From Kluyvera genomosp. 1 (GTDB lineage: Bacteria; Pseudomonadota; Gammaproteobacteria; Enterobacterales; Enterobacteriaceae): 64,000 nucleotides of DNA. Positions 10,022 to 20,229 of this stretch are shown one piece after another; positions within the stretch are counted from its first letter, which is position 1, and the number at the start of each line of letters is the position of its first letter. Location of the stretch: positions 1-64,000 of the forward strand of contig NZ_LGHZ01000038.1 of the NCBI RefSeq assembly GCF_001266615.1, in the 5' to 3' direction. Below the pieces are notes generated by a model that saw only the letters and a list, made by a program, of their open reading frames with translations, did no database searches and was not told where the DNA came from. Both the position numbers and the translations under genes were made by a program.

Positions 10022-10986
10022 TGCGTAGCGCGCAGGTGTACCGCTGGCAGATCCCGATGGACGCGGGTGTGGTTCTGCGTGAACGGCGGCTGAAAACCCG
10101 CGACGGGTTATTTGTCTACCTGCGTGACGGCGAACGCGATGGGTGGGGAGAAATCTCCCCCCTGCCGGGCTTCAGCCTGGAGACGCTGGATGAGGCGCAG
10201 GCGGCGCTGCTCGCCTGGGCTGAAGGCTGGCGACAAGGCAATGACCTTGTTCTGCCCGCGCAGCCTTCTGTCGCTTTTGGTATCAGCTGTGCGCTGGCGG
10301 AACTTCGCGATGAACTGCCGCAGGAAGCGGACTATCGCGCCGCGCCGCTGTGCACTGGTGACCCGGATGAACTGGTGCTGAAGCTGGCTGAAATGTCCGG
10401 TGAGAAGGTCGCCAAGGTGAAAGTGGGTCTTTACGAAGCGGTGCGCGATGGCATGGTGGTCAACCTGCTGCTGGAAGCGATTCCCGACCTGACGCTTCGC
10501 CTTGACGCCAATCGTGCCTGGACGCCATTGAAGGCCCAGCAGTTCGCTAAATACGTCAATCCTGATTACCGTGCGCGTATCGCTTTCCTTGAAGAACCGT
10601 GCAAAACCCGCGATGACTCGCGTGCATTTGCCCGTGAAACGGGGATTGCTATTGCCTGGGACGAAAGCCTGCGCGAAGCCGATTTCCACTTTGAAGCCGA
10701 ACCTGGCCTGCGGGCGGTGGTGATAAAACCGACTCTGACCGGTAGCCTGGCGCGGGTTAAAGAGCAGGTGGCCGCCGCGCATGCGCTCGGTCTTACGGCG
10801 GTCATTAGTTCCTCTCTTGAATCCAGCCTTGGCTTAACCCAGCTGGCGCGTATTGCTGCCTGGTTAACGCCGCAAACGATGCCTGGCCTCGATACGCTGA
10901 ATCTTATGCAAACGCAGCTGATTCGCTGCTGGCCAAATAGCTCGCTACCGTGCGGGGCGATTAAAGAGATGGAGCCGCTGCTGTGA
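10021..10986 (+). CDS. menC: o-Succinylbenzoate synthase
   Basis: An enolase-superfamily dehydratase turning SHCHC into o-succinylbenzoate. The 321-residue protein has the catalytic KxK motif (KVKVG, second lysine about 134), metal ligands in RLDANRAW and FLEEPC, and the opposing lysine in VVIKPTL. Length is one residue longer than in E. coli. It overlaps both neighbours: one base with menB and four with menE, so the operon is translated as a tightly coupled series. Confidence 0.95.
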   Translation: MRSAQVYRWQIPMDAGVVLRERRLKTRDGLFVYLRDGERDGWGEISPLPGFSLETLDEAQAALLAWAEGWRQGNDLVLPAQPSVAFGISCALAELRDELPQEADYRAAPLCTGDPDELVLKLAEMSGEKVAKVKVGLYEAVRDGMVVNLLLEAIPDLTLRLDANRAWTPLKAQQFAKYVNPDYRARIAFLEEPCKTRDDSRAFARETGIAIAWDESLREADFHFEAEPGLRAVVIKPTLTGSLARVKEQVAAAHALGLTAVISSSLESSLGLTQLARIAAWLTPQTMPGLDTLNLMQTQLIRCWPNSSLPCGAIKEMEPLL

Positions 10987-12341
10987 CTTTTGCCACCTGG
11001 CCGTGGCAGCACTGGCGCGCGCAGCGTGGCGACGCACCGGCGCTGCACCTGGACGAAGAAACCTTAAGCTGGTCAACGCTATGCCAGCGTATAGATCAAT
11101 TGGCCGCTGGTTTTCAGACTCAGGGTGTGAATGTCGGTGATGGTGTAGCGCTGTGCGCACGTAATCGCCCCGAGGCGGTGTTGGCCTGGCTGGCGCTGCT
11201 ACAGTGCGGGGCGCGTATTCTCCCTCTTAATCCGAGATTGCCTACCGCGCAGGTCGAAGAACTGCTGCCGGGTTTAACGCTGCATCACTTTCTAAACCTG
11301 GAAGCCAATGAGCACTATGGTTTGGCGCCGCTGCGTACGCTTTCGGCGTCCTCCTGTGTCGATGTTGATTGGCAGGCTCAGCGATTTGTCTCTATGACGC
11401 TGACCTCCGGTTCAACGGGGCTTCCCAAGGCCGCGGTGCACAGCGCAGCTGCCCATCTCGCCAGCGCGGAGGGGGTGTTAAGCCTGATGCCGTTTAGTGA
11501 AAACGACTGCTGGCTGCTGTCGCTGCCGCTGTTTCACGTCTCCGGACAGGGCATTTTCTGGCGCTGGTTGTTGGCGGGCGGGCAGATGGCGATAAGCGAA
11601 CGGCCGCTGGCGCAGGCGCTGGCCGGGTGTACGCATGCTTCTCTGGTCCCAACGCAGCTATGGCGTTTACTAAACGATGATAAGCCTTTAAGCCTTAATG
11701 CCGTACTGCTTGGCGGCGCGGCGATTCCTGCTGAGCTAACCACACGAGCGGCACAGCAGGGCATTCGTACTTTCTGTGGTTACGGATTAACCGAATTTGC
11801 CTCTACGGTTTGTGCGCGAGAAGCCAACGGTGGCGATGACGTCGGTGCGCCGCTTCCCGGGCGCGAACTGCGGTTGGTGGACGGTGAAATCTGGCTGCGG
11901 GCGACGAGTATGGCGGCGGGTTACTGGCGCAACGGTGGGTTAATTCCGCTGGTGAACGAACAGGGGTGGTTTGCCACCCGCGATCGCGGTGAGTTGCGTG
12001 AGGATACGCTGCGGGTAATCGGGCGTCTGGATAATCTCTTTTTCAGCGGGGGCGAAGGTATTCAGCCGGAAACGGTGGAAAAGGTCATTGCCCTGCATCC
12101 AGAGGTCTCACAGGTCTTTGTCGTTCCGATTGATGACCCCGAATTTGGTCAACGCCCGGTCGCGGTTGTTGATGCACAGGCATCGCTAAACCTCTCAGAA
12201 TTGGCCGCATGGGCGAAAGGTAAGTTGGCGGGATTCCAGCAACCCTGCTGCTGGTTGTTTTTGCCAGAAACAATGAAGGGCACGGGTATTAAAGTCTCTC
12301 GCCATCAGCTGACGCGATGGGTCAGTGAACAGATGAGCTAA
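10983..12341 (+). CDS. menE: o-Succinylbenzoate-CoA ligase
   Basis: An adenylate-forming (ANL) ligase that activates o-succinylbenzoate with CoA for MenB. The 452-residue protein carries the AMP-binding P-loop-like [10 protein letters not shown], the CGYGLTEFA adenine-binding motif, the TRDRGEL aspartate motif, and the hinge after [13 protein letters not shown]. The GTG start overlaps the menC stop. It ends the operon. In E. coli the pmrD-arn-ais-nudI genes follow, but here only 179 bases separate it from yfaZ. No obvious intrinsic terminator follows. Confidence 0.95.
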   Translation: MTFATWPWQHWRAQRGDAPALHLDEETLSWSTLCQRIDQLAAGFQTQGVNVGDGVALCARNRPEAVLAWLALLQCGARILPLNPRLPTAQVEELLPGLTLHHFLNLEANEHYGLAPLRTLSASSCVDVDWQAQRFVSMTLTSGSTGLPKAAVHSAAAHLASAEGVLSLMPFSENDCWLLSLPLFHVSGQGIFWRWLLAGGQMAISERPLAQALAGCTHASLVPTQLWRLLNDDKPLSLNAVLLGGAAIPAELTTRAAQQGIRTFCGYGLTEFASTVCAREANGGDDVGAPLPGRELRLVDGEIWLRATSMAAGYWRNGGLIPLVNEQGWFATRDRGELREDTLRVIGRLDNLFFSGGEGIQPETVEKVIALHPEVSQVFVVPIDDPEFGQRPVAVVDAQASLNLSELAAWAKGKLAGFQQPCCWLFLPETMKGTGIKVSRHQLTRWVSEQMS

Positions 12342-12520
12342 CGTATAATAGTTCTGCATTATTGAATAAATATCAATTATCATTGCCGCGGATATGGGGT
12401 TGTACTTGGTTACAATCCCACCGTTTATTGCCCGTTCAGGACATTGAATCCTGATATTATCGCAGTACAATTCAGCTGTTTATGGGCATTTATTTTTTGC
12501 GTTTGCGTGAAAGGATTAAG

Positions 12521-13063
12521 ATGAAAAAGAGCGTGTTATTTGGCCTTGCAGGTTTGATGTTTGTCTCGGCTTCTGCGAGTGCAATCAGTTTTAATGGCCA
12601 GGCGGGTAAAGATTATACCAACCTGGGTTTTGGCGTCGGCACCGAAACGTCGGGCCTGGCGTTAACCGGTAACTGGACGCACAGTGATGACGACGGCGAC
12701 GTTGCTGGTCTGGGGCTGGGTCTGAATATCCCGCTGGGTCCATTCATGGCGACGGTTGGCGGGAAAGCGCTTTACACCGACCCTAACAACAGCGATTCCG
12801 GTTACGCAGCCGCGGTCGGCGGTGGCCTGCAGTGGAAAATCGGCGATAGCCTGCGTCTGTTTGGCGAGTACTACTACTCCCCGGATTCACTGTCCAGCGG
12901 CATCGAAAGCTATACCGAAGCGAATGCCGGTGCGCGTTACACCATCATGCGTCCAATCAGCATTGAGGCTGGTTATCGCTATCTGAACCTTGCAGGTAAA
13001 GACGGTCACCGTGACAACGCCGTGGCCGATGGCCCATACGTAGGCGTGAGCGCTTCGTTCTAA
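12521..13063 (+). CDS. yfaZ: YfaZ family outer membrane protein
   Basis: A 180-residue member of the YfaZ family, the same length as in E. coli. A signal peptide of about 20 residues (MKKSVLFG... ASASA) is followed by alternating polar/aromatic beta-strand segments and a C-terminal phenylalanine (VGVSASF), the usual beta-barrel signature. This supports outer-membrane insertion; the substrate or role is unknown. The start is set by AAAGGAT a few bases upstream and by the signal peptide. It has its own terminator at 13072. Confidence 0.88.
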   Translation: MKKSVLFGLAGLMFVSASASAISFNGQAGKDYTNLGFGVGTETSGLALTGNWTHSDDDGDVAGLGLGLNIPLGPFMATVGGKALYTDPNNSDSGYAAAVGGGLQWKIGDSLRLFGEYYYSPDSLSSGIESYTEANAGARYTIMRPISIEAGYRYLNLAGKDGHRDNAVADGPYVGVSASF

Positions 13064-13071
13064 TATCCCCC

Positions 13072-13105
13072 GGCGCAGCAGCCCTGCTGCGCCAGTTTTC
13101 CCTTT
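13072..13105 (+). terminator. yfaZ terminator
   Basis: GGCGCAGCAG at 13072-13081 pairs with CTGCTGCGCC at 13084-13093, with the inner base pairs opened to form the loop. Broken T-runs follow (13096-13107). It lies just after the yfaZ stop. Confidence 0.7.
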
Positions 13106-13159
13106 TTAAATCCCCACCTTGCGCTATAGTAAACCGTTCTCTTTTTACTGGAGTAAGTG

Positions 13160-14356
13160 ATGATAACGGTTGAGATGCTGTCCACGGGCGACGAAGTCTT
13201 ATCGGGGCAGATTGTTGATACAAACGCTGCCTGGCTTGCCGATTTTTGTTTTCAGCAGGGAATTCCCCTGTCACGGCGTAACACCGTGGGCGACAACCTG
13301 GATGATTTGGTGGCTATTCTGCGCGAGCGCAGCACGCAGGCTGACGTCTTAATTGTCAACGGTGGCTTGGGCCCAACCAGTGATGACTTAAGCGCGCTGG
13401 CGGCGGCAACGGCGAAAGGCGAATCGCTGATTCTGCATGAAGAGTGGCTGGCCAGCATGGAACGTTTTTTCACCGAACGTGGTCGCATCATGGCGCCAAG
13501 CAACCGCAAGCAGGCGGAGATTCCCGCCAGCGCTGAGCTTATTGATAACCCCGTGGGTACCGCCTGTGGCTTTGCCGTAAGACTCAATCGTTGTCTGATG
13601 TTCTTCACGCCGGGCGTGCCGTCTGAATTCAAAGTCATGGTCGAAAAAGAGATTTTGCCTCGCATTCGCCAGCGTTATCCAGTAGGCGAGCCGCCAATCT
13701 GCCTGCGTTTGACCACCTTTGGTCGTTCTGAAAGTGATTTGGCGCAGAGCTTGCAGCATCTGGACTTACCGCCGGGCGTTACTATGGGCTATCGCTCCTC
13801 AATGCCGATTATTGAGCTGAAGCTGACCGGGCCCGCTGAACATCGCGATGCAATGCTGGCGCTGTGGCCGGAAGTACAGAAAGTGGCGGGAGAAAGCCTG
13901 ATTTTTGAAGGCACCGAAGGTCTGCCCGCACAGATTGCCCGCGTGTTGAAAGAAAAGCAGCTGAGCCTGACGCTGAGCGAGCAGTTCACCAGCGGGCTGC
14001 TGGCGCTACAGCTCTCCCGCGCTGGTGCGCCGCTGCTGGCCAGTGAGGTGGTTCCAGCCCAGGATGAAACGCTCGCGCAAACCGCGCGTTGGGCAGAAGA
14101 GCGGCGGATTAACCACTTCGCCGGGCTGGCATTGGCGGTGAGCGGGCTTGAATCGGAACATATCAACGTAGCGCTTTCCACTCCTGACAAAACCTATGCG
14201 CTTCAGCTGAAGTTCAGCAATACGCGCCATGGCTTAGTGGTGCGTCAGGAAGTGTGCGCGATGATGGCATTAAATATGCTGCGTCGCTGGCTAAACGGTC
14301 GCCCGGTCGCCAGCGAACACGGCTGGATTAACGTGGTCGATTCTCTGGTGCTGTAA
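13160..14356 (+). CDS. yfaY: CinA-like protein YfaY
   Basis: A 398-residue CinA-family protein. The N-terminal MoaB/MogA-like domain (about 1-170) keeps the molybdopterin-binding-fold motifs GDEVLSGQIVDTNA and NGGLGPTSDD. The C-terminal domain corresponds to nicotinamide-nucleotide amidase (PncC). Its active-site region reads SEQFTSG and lacks the following tyrosine/lysine motif usual in active enzymes, so amidase activity is probably lost, as reported for E. coli YfaY. ATG 13160 is preferred to the GTG one codon earlier because of spacing from TGGAG. Its 3' end overlaps the convergent glpC end by 29 bases. Confidence 0.9.
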   Translation: MITVEMLSTGDEVLSGQIVDTNAAWLADFCFQQGIPLSRRNTVGDNLDDLVAILRERSTQADVLIVNGGLGPTSDDLSALAAATAKGESLILHEEWLASMERFFTERGRIMAPSNRKQAEIPASAELIDNPVGTACGFAVRLNRCLMFFTPGVPSEFKVMVEKEILPRIRQRYPVGEPPICLRLTTFGRSESDLAQSLQHLDLPPGVTMGYRSSMPIIELKLTGPAEHRDAMLALWPEVQKVAGESLIFEGTEGLPAQIARVLKEKQLSLTLSEQFTSGLLALQLSRAGAPLLASEVVPAQDETLAQTARWAEERRINHFAGLALAVSGLESEHINVALSTPDKTYALQLKFSNTRHGLVVRQEVCAMMALNMLRRWLNGRPVASEHGWINVVDSLVL

Positions 14357-15539
14357 GCGCCTGAGCCAACAACGAAATGGGATGTTCGCAGCGCTTGCTG
14401 GTGGACATCTCAATCTGCCATTTACAGGTTTCACAGTCGGTTATCACAAGATCAGCACCGCTGTCTTCAATTTGCGCAAACAGTGGGGCGCCTATCGCTT
14501 GTGATGTCGGGTAGTTTTCGGATTTAAAGCCGTAGGTCCCGGCAATACCGCAGCAGTTTGACTCCAGTACCTGCAATTCCAGACCCGGAATACGCCGCAA
14601 TAATTCCAGCGTATACAGCGACCAGCCCATTTTCTCCATATGACACGGCGTGTGATAGACCACTTTGAGCGGCAACGGCTTTAACGGCAGCTCAGCACCC
14701 GCATCCAGCTTGCGCCAAATCCAGCGGGTGGCGAGTTCAATACTGTCGCGCAGATCGTGGTTATCCACTTCCAGCAGGTGCGGATACTCATCCCGCAGCG
14801 TGAACGTGCAGGTGGATGAGGTGGCCAGCACCGGCATCTGTTTCTCTATAATCGCTTCCCGCAGTGAGATGGCATTACTTTGCGCCTGACGCCGCGCTTT
14901 ATCGAAGAACCCATTGGCAATCAGCGGCACGCCGCAACACTTCTCTTTACTTAGCAACTGAACGCCTATGCCCAGTGCGTTAAGCACGTGGATCATGTCC
15001 AGCCCGAGCTGCGGATGGTTGTAATTCACGTAGCAACCATGGAAGAAAGCGACCTGTTCGGCAAACTGCATCTGGCTTTTAGCGATGCGCTGATAGCGGC
15101 GGCGGAAAGTGCCGAAGGAATATTTTGGCAGGCTACGGCGGTGGTCGATTTTCAGCGCCGTATCCAACAGCTGACGGACCGGTTTCAGCCCGGTGACGGC
15201 ATTAACGATGGGGGCAAACGGTGTGGAAAGCGTGCCCATCATGTCGGTATGGCTGAGAATAGCGTCGCGCAGGCCCGGTTTGGCATTGCTGTAATCGGCG
15301 CGGGCGCGTTGAATAATATCGCCAATCTTGACATCAGACGGGCAGGCAACCTCACAGCGTTTGCAGTTGATGCAGTATTTTAGCGCCTCATCATACAGCC
15401 CGCTGTCTTTACGCCGCAGCCGTTCACCGTCAGGCCCAGCCTGTTTTGGCCCAGGATAGCGCGGGTTCACGCGGCTTACCGGGCAGACGGTGGTGCAGAC
15501 GGTGCACTTAATGCAGTTTTCGAAACTTTGCTGGCTCAT
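14328..15539 (-). CDS. glpC: Anaerobic glycerol-3-phosphate dehydrogenase subunit C
   Basis: GlpC anchors the GlpAB dimer to the membrane and passes electrons to menaquinone. The 403-residue protein opens with two 4Fe-4S ferredoxin motifs ([12 protein letters not shown] and [12 protein letters not shown]). Two cysteine-rich CCG domains follow ([10 protein letters not shown] and CCGIAGTYG), as in heterodisulfide-reductase-like subunits. It is about seven residues longer than the E. coli protein, mainly at the C-terminus. The start overlaps the glpB stop by four bases. The gene ends inside the end of yfaY, because the rhm genes present between them in E. coli are missing. Confidence 0.95.
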   Translation of the reverse strand: MSQQSFENCIKCTVCTTVCPVSRVNPRYPGPKQAGPDGERLRRKDSGLYDEALKYCINCKRCEVACPSDVKIGDIIQRARADYSNAKPGLRDAILSHTDMMGTLSTPFAPIVNAVTGLKPVRQLLDTALKIDHRRSLPKYSFGTFRRRYQRIAKSQMQFAEQVAFFHGCYVNYNHPQLGLDMIHVLNALGIGVQLLSKEKCCGVPLIANGFFDKARRQAQSNAISLREAIIEKQMPVLATSSTCTFTLRDEYPHLLEVDNHDLRDSIELATRWIWRKLDAGAELPLKPLPLKVVYHTPCHMEKMGWSLYTLELLRRIPGLELQVLESNCCGIAGTYGFKSENYPTSQAIGAPLFAQIEDSGADLVITDCETCKWQIEMSTSKRCEHPISLLAQALTAPENRPR

Positions 15540-16795
15540 GCTTCACCTCCGGCTAATGCAATAATATGCTGCGCGGCATGCATCGCGCTGATGGCGCATA
15601 CTCCGCCACCGCAGCCCATAGCGATGGGATCGTATCCACCGAGCAGCGAACCGATGGCAAAGAGATTTGGTAACGTTACCCCGCGCAGAGAGGGGTGAAG
15701 CATTTGGTCAACCACAACGCCGGAATGTTGCCACGGTTGTGAGGCAAAGAAGTCCTGGTGATACCACTGCGCGCGCGGCGCAGGGGCGAGAATATCCAGC
15801 CCCAGAATGGTTTCGCGGATACGTTCACGTTCGGCGGTCAGGCCGTTGCTGAAAAAGCTCCCGCTGGCGAGTACGGCAAAGCGCGGTCTTAACGGGATAT
15901 CACCGTGGTTGCGGGTCCAGATTTCATTAATCATTCCTTCACTGTGACTGATTCGTACCACCTCATCTCCGGCCATCCAGATTCCGCCAAGTGCGACAAA
16001 CCGGCGCTGTAGCGCAGCGTGGAGGCGCATACCCGGCACTGAAGGCGGTAGGGTGGGCAGCAGCGAGAGTGGGCAGGGAAGGTTAGCGTTAAGCCAGTCA
16101 AATAGCGTGCTATCCCGTAGACCAAAACAGGCCGGTATCAGCAGCAAGTCACAGCCTTCGCTCTGCGAAAGCAGAGCCTGTAAAAGCGGTTGCCATAGTG
16201 GTTTTTCATCCAGCACGCGGGCAATATTCACCGCGCGAAATTCAGTTGGGTTTTCGCGTAGCACATCCAACTCAGGTAAGTCGATTTCGGCGATATCGAC
16301 GTCGAGCCCCTGCTGTTGTAGCGAACCAGCGACCAGATGCGGTTGGAAATCGAGAAAGCCACTGATGCCGATCACCCGAATATGTCCGCGCGGCAGCGGT
16401 GAAACCGGCACTTCCAGCGGGCTTAACCACGCGGAACGCAGCCTGCCGAGCGGTGTGACGCGCTGATGAATCTGCGCGACATCGCCCTGCATGGCGACGT
16501 CGCATTCTGCGAGCAGCGTTTGTGTCTGGCGGGCATAATGCCGCACTTTGTCGATTCCGATGCTGACATAGGGATGGTGGGGCGATTGCGCCGCCAGTGC
16601 TGAAAGCCCTTGATCAAGGTCATGAACCACCGCACCGTCCGGGAGGGCGCTTAACAGATCCAGCGATCCGGAAGAGAAGTGAAGGGCGCTTTGGCCACGC
16701 GAAACAATCGCGCAGCGCAGGCCGGACTGCTGTAGCCGTAGCCCGCATAGCAACCCGGCGAGGCCGCCGCCGATAATGACGCTGTCAAATTTCAT
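15536..16795 (-). CDS. glpB: Anaerobic glycerol-3-phosphate dehydrogenase subunit B
   Basis: The flavoprotein small subunit of GlpABC. The 419 residues equal the E. coli length. It begins with a dinucleotide-binding fold ([14 protein letters not shown], residues 5-18) and ends with a FAD-family segment ([20 protein letters not shown]). Together with GlpA it oxidises sn-glycerol 3-phosphate to dihydroxyacetone phosphate during anaerobic growth. It overlaps glpA by 11 bases and glpC by four. Confidence 0.95.
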   Translation of the reverse strand: MKFDSVIIGGGLAGLLCGLRLQQSGLRCAIVSRGQSALHFSSGSLDLLSALPDGAVVHDLDQGLSALAAQSPHHPYVSIGIDKVRHYARQTQTLLAECDVAMQGDVAQIHQRVTPLGRLRSAWLSPLEVPVSPLPRGHIRVIGISGFLDFQPHLVAGSLQQQGLDVDIAEIDLPELDVLRENPTEFRAVNIARVLDEKPLWQPLLQALLSQSEGCDLLLIPACFGLRDSTLFDWLNANLPCPLSLLPTLPPSVPGMRLHAALQRRFVALGGIWMAGDEVVRISHSEGMINEIWTRNHGDIPLRPRFAVLASGSFFSNGLTAERERIRETILGLDILAPAPRAQWYHQDFFASQPWQHSGVVVDQMLHPSLRGVTLPNLFAIGSLLGGYDPIAMGCGGGVCAISAMHAAQHIIALAGGEA

Positions 16796-18413
16796 CTTCA
16801 GGCTCCTTTTGTAGGCCGCACAGTCCTTGATAAACCCAGCGGGTTAATTCGCTCTCGCGCAGCGCATCACCCCAGGTAATGGGCTGCACCCCTTTCCAGC
16901 GCTCATTGAGGAAGTTTGAGAGCTGCGCCAGAGATTGCGCTGAGGTGGTGACGTCAAAACGCTGAAGCAGACCGCTGGCCCGGCAGGCGCACAGTTCACC
17001 CTGGCAGGTGCCCATGCCAACGCGGGTGCGACGGCGAAGGTCGAGTAGATTATTCACTGCCAGATTTTCGACCGCATATTGCACTTCGCCTGCGGTGACT
17101 GCCTCGCATTCGCAAACCACGCTGCGATGCAGGCGGCTATTGCCTAGCCACGTTGGGGTGCGATCGCCGTGACGATAGACGGCGGAACCGCGCAGTGGTG
17201 TGGGCAGGGAAATCATGCGCTGTAGCGTTTTTTCTACCGGCTCCTGCGAACCGGGCAACGGCGTATCGGCGGTGGTACAGGGGCGACTGTGATTCAGCTT
17301 GCGGCAGACGGCATCGGTGGCCCATTCCGCCATCAGCCGATAGGTCATCAGCTTGCCGCCGGTGATGGTGATAAAGCCTTCCAGCCCATCGCGCTCGGCG
17401 TGATCGAGCAGCACGATGCCGCGACTGACGTTGCGTCCGCTTGGGTCGTCATCGCTGGCGACCAGCGGACGTACGCCGCAGTAGGCGCGCAGAATACGCG
17501 TATTGGCCATGATGGGGGCCAGCTTTTCCCCTTCACGCAGCAGGATGTCGACTTCATCGGCGGTAACGCGGCAGCGGTCAATATCCTGGTAATCAATATG
17601 CGTCGAGGTTGTGCCAATCAGGGAAATGGTATCACCGGGTACCAGAATATCGGCGTCGGCCGGTGGACGGCAGCGGTTGATCACATGCTGGTTAATGCGA
17701 CTTTCGAAAATGAGCAGCGAGCCTTTGGCCGGGAACATGCGGATTTTCAGATCGGCATATTCGGCAATTCGCTGCCCCCAAATCCCTGCGGCGTTGACCA
17801 CCACCGGCGCATACAGCTGGCGATTTTCACGGCTGGCATGGTGATAGAGCCTTACTCCGCGCACCTGGTCGCCTTCTCGGATGAGGCCAGTGACTTCATG
17901 ACCGGTGAAAATGGTGGCACCGTGTTCGCGGGCGTCGAGCATGTTGGCGGCAGTCAGGCGGAAAGGATCAACGGTGCCATCCGGCACGCGAACGGCACCC
18001 AGCAACGCGGGATTCACCGCCGGTTCGATACGGCGAGCGAGCGCAGGGTCAATCGCTTCGGCCTGAATACCCGCGTTGGTGCAGGCATGGATAAAAGTGT
18101 TCTGGAAGGCGAGATCATCATCCGGCAGCGTGATAAACAGCCCGCTGGTGGGTTCGATGCAGTGGCGAGCGATGCGGCGTAAGATTTGATTTTCACTGAT
18201 ACATTCACGCGCTGATTCACTATCGGTTACCGCGTAGCGTGCGCCGCTGTGCAGTAAACCGTGGTTACGGCCAGTTGCGCCGGTCGCAATGTCAAAGCGT
18301 TCAACCAGTGCGACCTTCAGGCCGCGCAGTGTGCAGTCACGGGCAATCCCGGCTCCGGTGGCACCACCGCCGATAATAATAGCGTCGTATTCGTGTGCAG
18401 AGGCGCTGTCCAT
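16785..18413 (-). CDS. glpA: Anaerobic glycerol-3-phosphate dehydrogenase subunit A
   Basis: The catalytic FAD subunit, 542 residues as in E. coli. The N-terminal FAD-binding fold is [15 protein letters not shown] (residues 12-26), followed by the DAO fold with the [16 protein letters not shown] motif. A C-terminal BFD-like [2Fe-2S] domain (about 405-465) has the cysteines CECEAV and [14 protein letters not shown]. It is the first gene of glpACB. GlpR-like operators lie directly upstream, consistent with induction by glycerol 3-phosphate. The divergent glpTQ pair of E. coli is absent. Confidence 0.96.
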   Translation of the reverse strand: MDSASAHEYDAIIIGGGATGAGIARDCTLRGLKVALVERFDIATGATGRNHGLLHSGARYAVTDSESARECISENQILRRIARHCIEPTSGLFITLPDDDLAFQNTFIHACTNAGIQAEAIDPALARRIEPAVNPALLGAVRVPDGTVDPFRLTAANMLDAREHGATIFTGHEVTGLIREGDQVRGVRLYHHASRENRQLYAPVVVNAAGIWGQRIAEYADLKIRMFPAKGSLLIFESRINQHVINRCRPPADADILVPGDTISLIGTTSTHIDYQDIDRCRVTADEVDILLREGEKLAPIMANTRILRAYCGVRPLVASDDDPSGRNVSRGIVLLDHAERDGLEGFITITGGKLMTYRLMAEWATDAVCRKLNHSRPCTTADTPLPGSQEPVEKTLQRMISLPTPLRGSAVYRHGDRTPTWLGNSRLHRSVVCECEAVTAGEVQYAVENLAVNNLLDLRRRTRVGMGTCQGELCACRASGLLQRFDVTTSAQSLAQLSNFLNERWKGVQPITWGDALRESELTRWVYQGLCGLQKEPEDEI

Positions 18414-18424
18414 TTAGTGTCCTC

Positions 18425-18445
18425 AATGTTCGTTTTAACAACATT
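18425..18445. promoter_or_regulatory. GlpR-like operator 1
   Basis: An imperfect palindrome with ATGTTCG on the left and AACAT on the right, a few bases upstream of the glpA start. It resembles the GlpR operator (ATGTTCG-ATA-CGAACAT), although one base longer in the middle. Confidence 0.5.
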
Positions 18446-18467
18446 AAGTCACATGAATAGGTTTTTT

Positions 18468-18483
18468 TGTTTGATATCGAACA
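18468..18483. promoter_or_regulatory. GlpR operator 2
   Basis: TGTTTGATATCGAACA is a near-perfect palindrome centred on GATATC. It differs from the GlpR consensus core by one base. Its position 55-70 bases before glpA fits repression of glpACB by GlpR. Confidence 0.7.
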
Positions 18484-18599
18484 TATTCGCGCGTAAATCG
18501 AAAGTGAATTGCCGCGATTTGTGGGGGATATCGCTTTTTGTTATCGGTAATGAACGCGCTGAATGTGGCAGGTGGGGGAGGGTTAGCGGCGGAAATGTG

Positions 18600-18627
18600 A
18601 AAATGAGTGCACGCACGGTGCACTCAT
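18600..18627 (-). terminator. Terminator of nrdAB-yfaE
   Basis: Perfect 10-bp arms (ATGAGTGCAC at 18603-18612, complement at 18618-18627) flank a five-base loop. On the minus strand they are followed by TTTT, just after the yfaE stop. Confidence 0.65.
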
Positions 18628-18629
18628 CA

Positions 18630-18884
18630 TTACATCTCTATTTCGATGTCACCTTTCGCCCGGCAGCAGCAGGGCAAAATTTCGTCCGGCTGAATAAAGG
18701 CCAGTGGCTCGGTCAGCCAGTCTACCTGGCCGGATACCAACCGAGTACGGCAGGAGCCGCAGTAGCCTTCACGACATTGATATTCCACCTCAACGTTGTG
18801 AGATTCCAGTGCCGCCAGCAGGGATGGGTGTTCATCCTGGCACAGCAAGCGTGTGCCAGAGATGCGTAGAATCACGCGGCTCAT
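18630..18884 (-). CDS. yfaE: 2Fe-2S ferredoxin YfaE (NrdB cofactor maintenance)
   Basis: An 84-residue plant-type [2Fe-2S] ferredoxin that supplies electrons to regenerate the diferric-tyrosyl radical of NrdB. Cluster ligands are visible as CREGYCGSC (residues 37-45) plus a C-terminal cysteine in LPCCCRAKG. Length matches E. coli YfaE. Its ATG overlaps the nrdB stop (TAATG), making it the third gene of the nrdAB operon. Confidence 0.94.
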   Translation of the reverse strand: MSRVILRISGTRLLCQDEHPSLLAALESHNVEVEYQCREGYCGSCRTRLVSGQVDWLTEPLAFIQPDEILPCCCRAKGDIEIEM

Positions 18885-20014
18885 TAGAGCTGGAAGTTGC
18901 TGAGATCGTCAGTATCGACTTCCGCGTCAATCTGTCCAACCAGATAGGAGCTGACTTCCACTTCCTGCGGCGCAACCTGTACGTTATCAGACACCAGCCA
19001 GGTGTTGATCCATGGGATTGGGTTAGAGCGCGTCTGGAACGGCAGATCCAGCCCAACCGCCTGCATACGGATGTTGGTGATGTACTCAACGTACTGGCAC
19101 AGAATGTCTTTGTTCAGGCCAATCATTGAGCCGTCGCGGAACAGATAATCTGCCCACTCTTTTTCCTGTACTGCCGCCTGGACGAAGAGGTCATAGCATT
19201 CCTGTTTGCACTCTTCGGCAATCTCCGCCATCTCCGGGTCATCCGCGCCACTGCGCAGCAGGTTCAGCATGTGCTGAGTACCCGTCAGGTGCAGCGCTTC
19301 ATCGCGGGCGATCAGGCGAATAATTTTGGCGTTGCCTTCCATCAGTTCACGCTCGGCGAAAGCGAAGGAACAGGCGAAGCTGACGTAGAAGCGAATGGCT
19401 TCCAGTGCGTTGACGCTCATCAGGCAGACATACAGTTTCTTTTTCAGCTCGCGCAGGTTCACGGTGACGGTTTTGCCGTTCACGGTATGCGTACCTTCGC
19501 CCAGCAGGTGCCAGTAGCTGGTCATCTCAATCAGCTCATCGTAATAGCTGGAGATGCCTTCGGCGCGTTTCTGGATCTGTTCGTTGGTGACAATATCGTC
19601 AAACACAATCGCCGGATCGTTGACGATGTTACGGATGATATGGGTATAAGAACGCGAGTGGATGGTTTCAGAGAAGGCCCACGTTTCAACCCAGGTTTCC
19701 AGCTCCGGAATAGAGATCAGTGGCAGCAGTGCCACGTTCGGGCTACGGCCCTGGATGGAGTCCAGCAGCGTTTGGTATTTCAGGTTGCTGATGAAGATAT
19801 GCTTTTCGTGTTCTGGCAGCGCCTGATAGTCGATACGGTCGCGAGACACGTCCACTTCTTCCGGACGCCAGAAGAAGGAAAGTTGCTTTTCAATCAGCTT
19901 TTCGAAAATGTCATATTTTTGCTGGTCGTAGCGTGCCACGTTGACCGGCTGGCCAAAGAACATCGGCTCTTTGAGCTGATCGTTTTTCGTCTGTGAAAAA
20001 GTGGTGTATGCCAT
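18884..20014 (-). CDS. nrdB: Ribonucleoside-diphosphate reductase 1, beta subunit
   Basis: Class Ia beta subunit carrying the diiron-tyrosyl radical. The 376 residues are nearly identical to E. coli NrdB. Landmarks are the radical tyrosine 122 in HSRSYTH, iron ligands in [10 protein letters not shown] and in [12 protein letters not shown], and the flexible C-terminal tail ending NFQL that docks to NrdA. The MAYTTFSQ start at 20014 is the family start. It lies 215 bases after nrdA, with a stable hairpin between them. Confidence 0.98.
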   Translation of the reverse strand: MAYTTFSQTKNDQLKEPMFFGQPVNVARYDQQKYDIFEKLIEKQLSFFWRPEEVDVSRDRIDYQALPEHEKHIFISNLKYQTLLDSIQGRSPNVALLPLISIPELETWVETWAFSETIHSRSYTHIIRNIVNDPAIVFDDIVTNEQIQKRAEGISSYYDELIEMTSYWHLLGEGTHTVNGKTVTVNLRELKKKLYVCLMSVNALEAIRFYVSFACSFAFAERELMEGNAKIIRLIARDEALHLTGTQHMLNLLRSGADDPEMAEIAEECKQECYDLFVQAAVQEKEWADYLFRDGSMIGLNKDILCQYVEYITNIRMQAVGLDLPFQTRSNPIPWINTWLVSDNVQVAPQEVEVSSYLVGQIDAEVDTDDLSNFQL

Positions 20015-20195
20015 TGATGTCAATCCTGTCTGGAGAGTAATGCCGGATGGCGTTTACTTACCTGCTTACAATATCATTGTAAATATACACGTCATCTCGT
20101 CTGCGCCGTCTTGATGTAACTCGCCTGAGTGCGTGTATAAATCCGCGTACCGGATACCGTTTTTACGTCGTAACCGGGCATGACGGAAATCAAAG

Positions 20196-20221
20196 GCCGG
20201 GTCAGCGTAACGCTGCCCGGC
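20196..20221 (-). repeat. Hairpin between nrdA and nrdB
   Basis: GCCGGG-T-CAGCG pairs with CGCTG-CCCGGC around a TAA loop (one bulged T), nine bases after the nrdA stop. No T-run follows on the minus strand, so it may stabilise or process the nrdAB message rather than end it. A REP-like start (GCCGGATGGCG) is also present at about 20042. Confidence 0.55.
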
Positions 20222-20229
20222 AATCGTTA

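Noticed and set aside
17289..18182. A long open frame of 297 codons antisense to glpA
   Set aside because: It lies wholly inside glpA on the opposite strand, with biased composition and no recognisable family; glpA is unmistakable.
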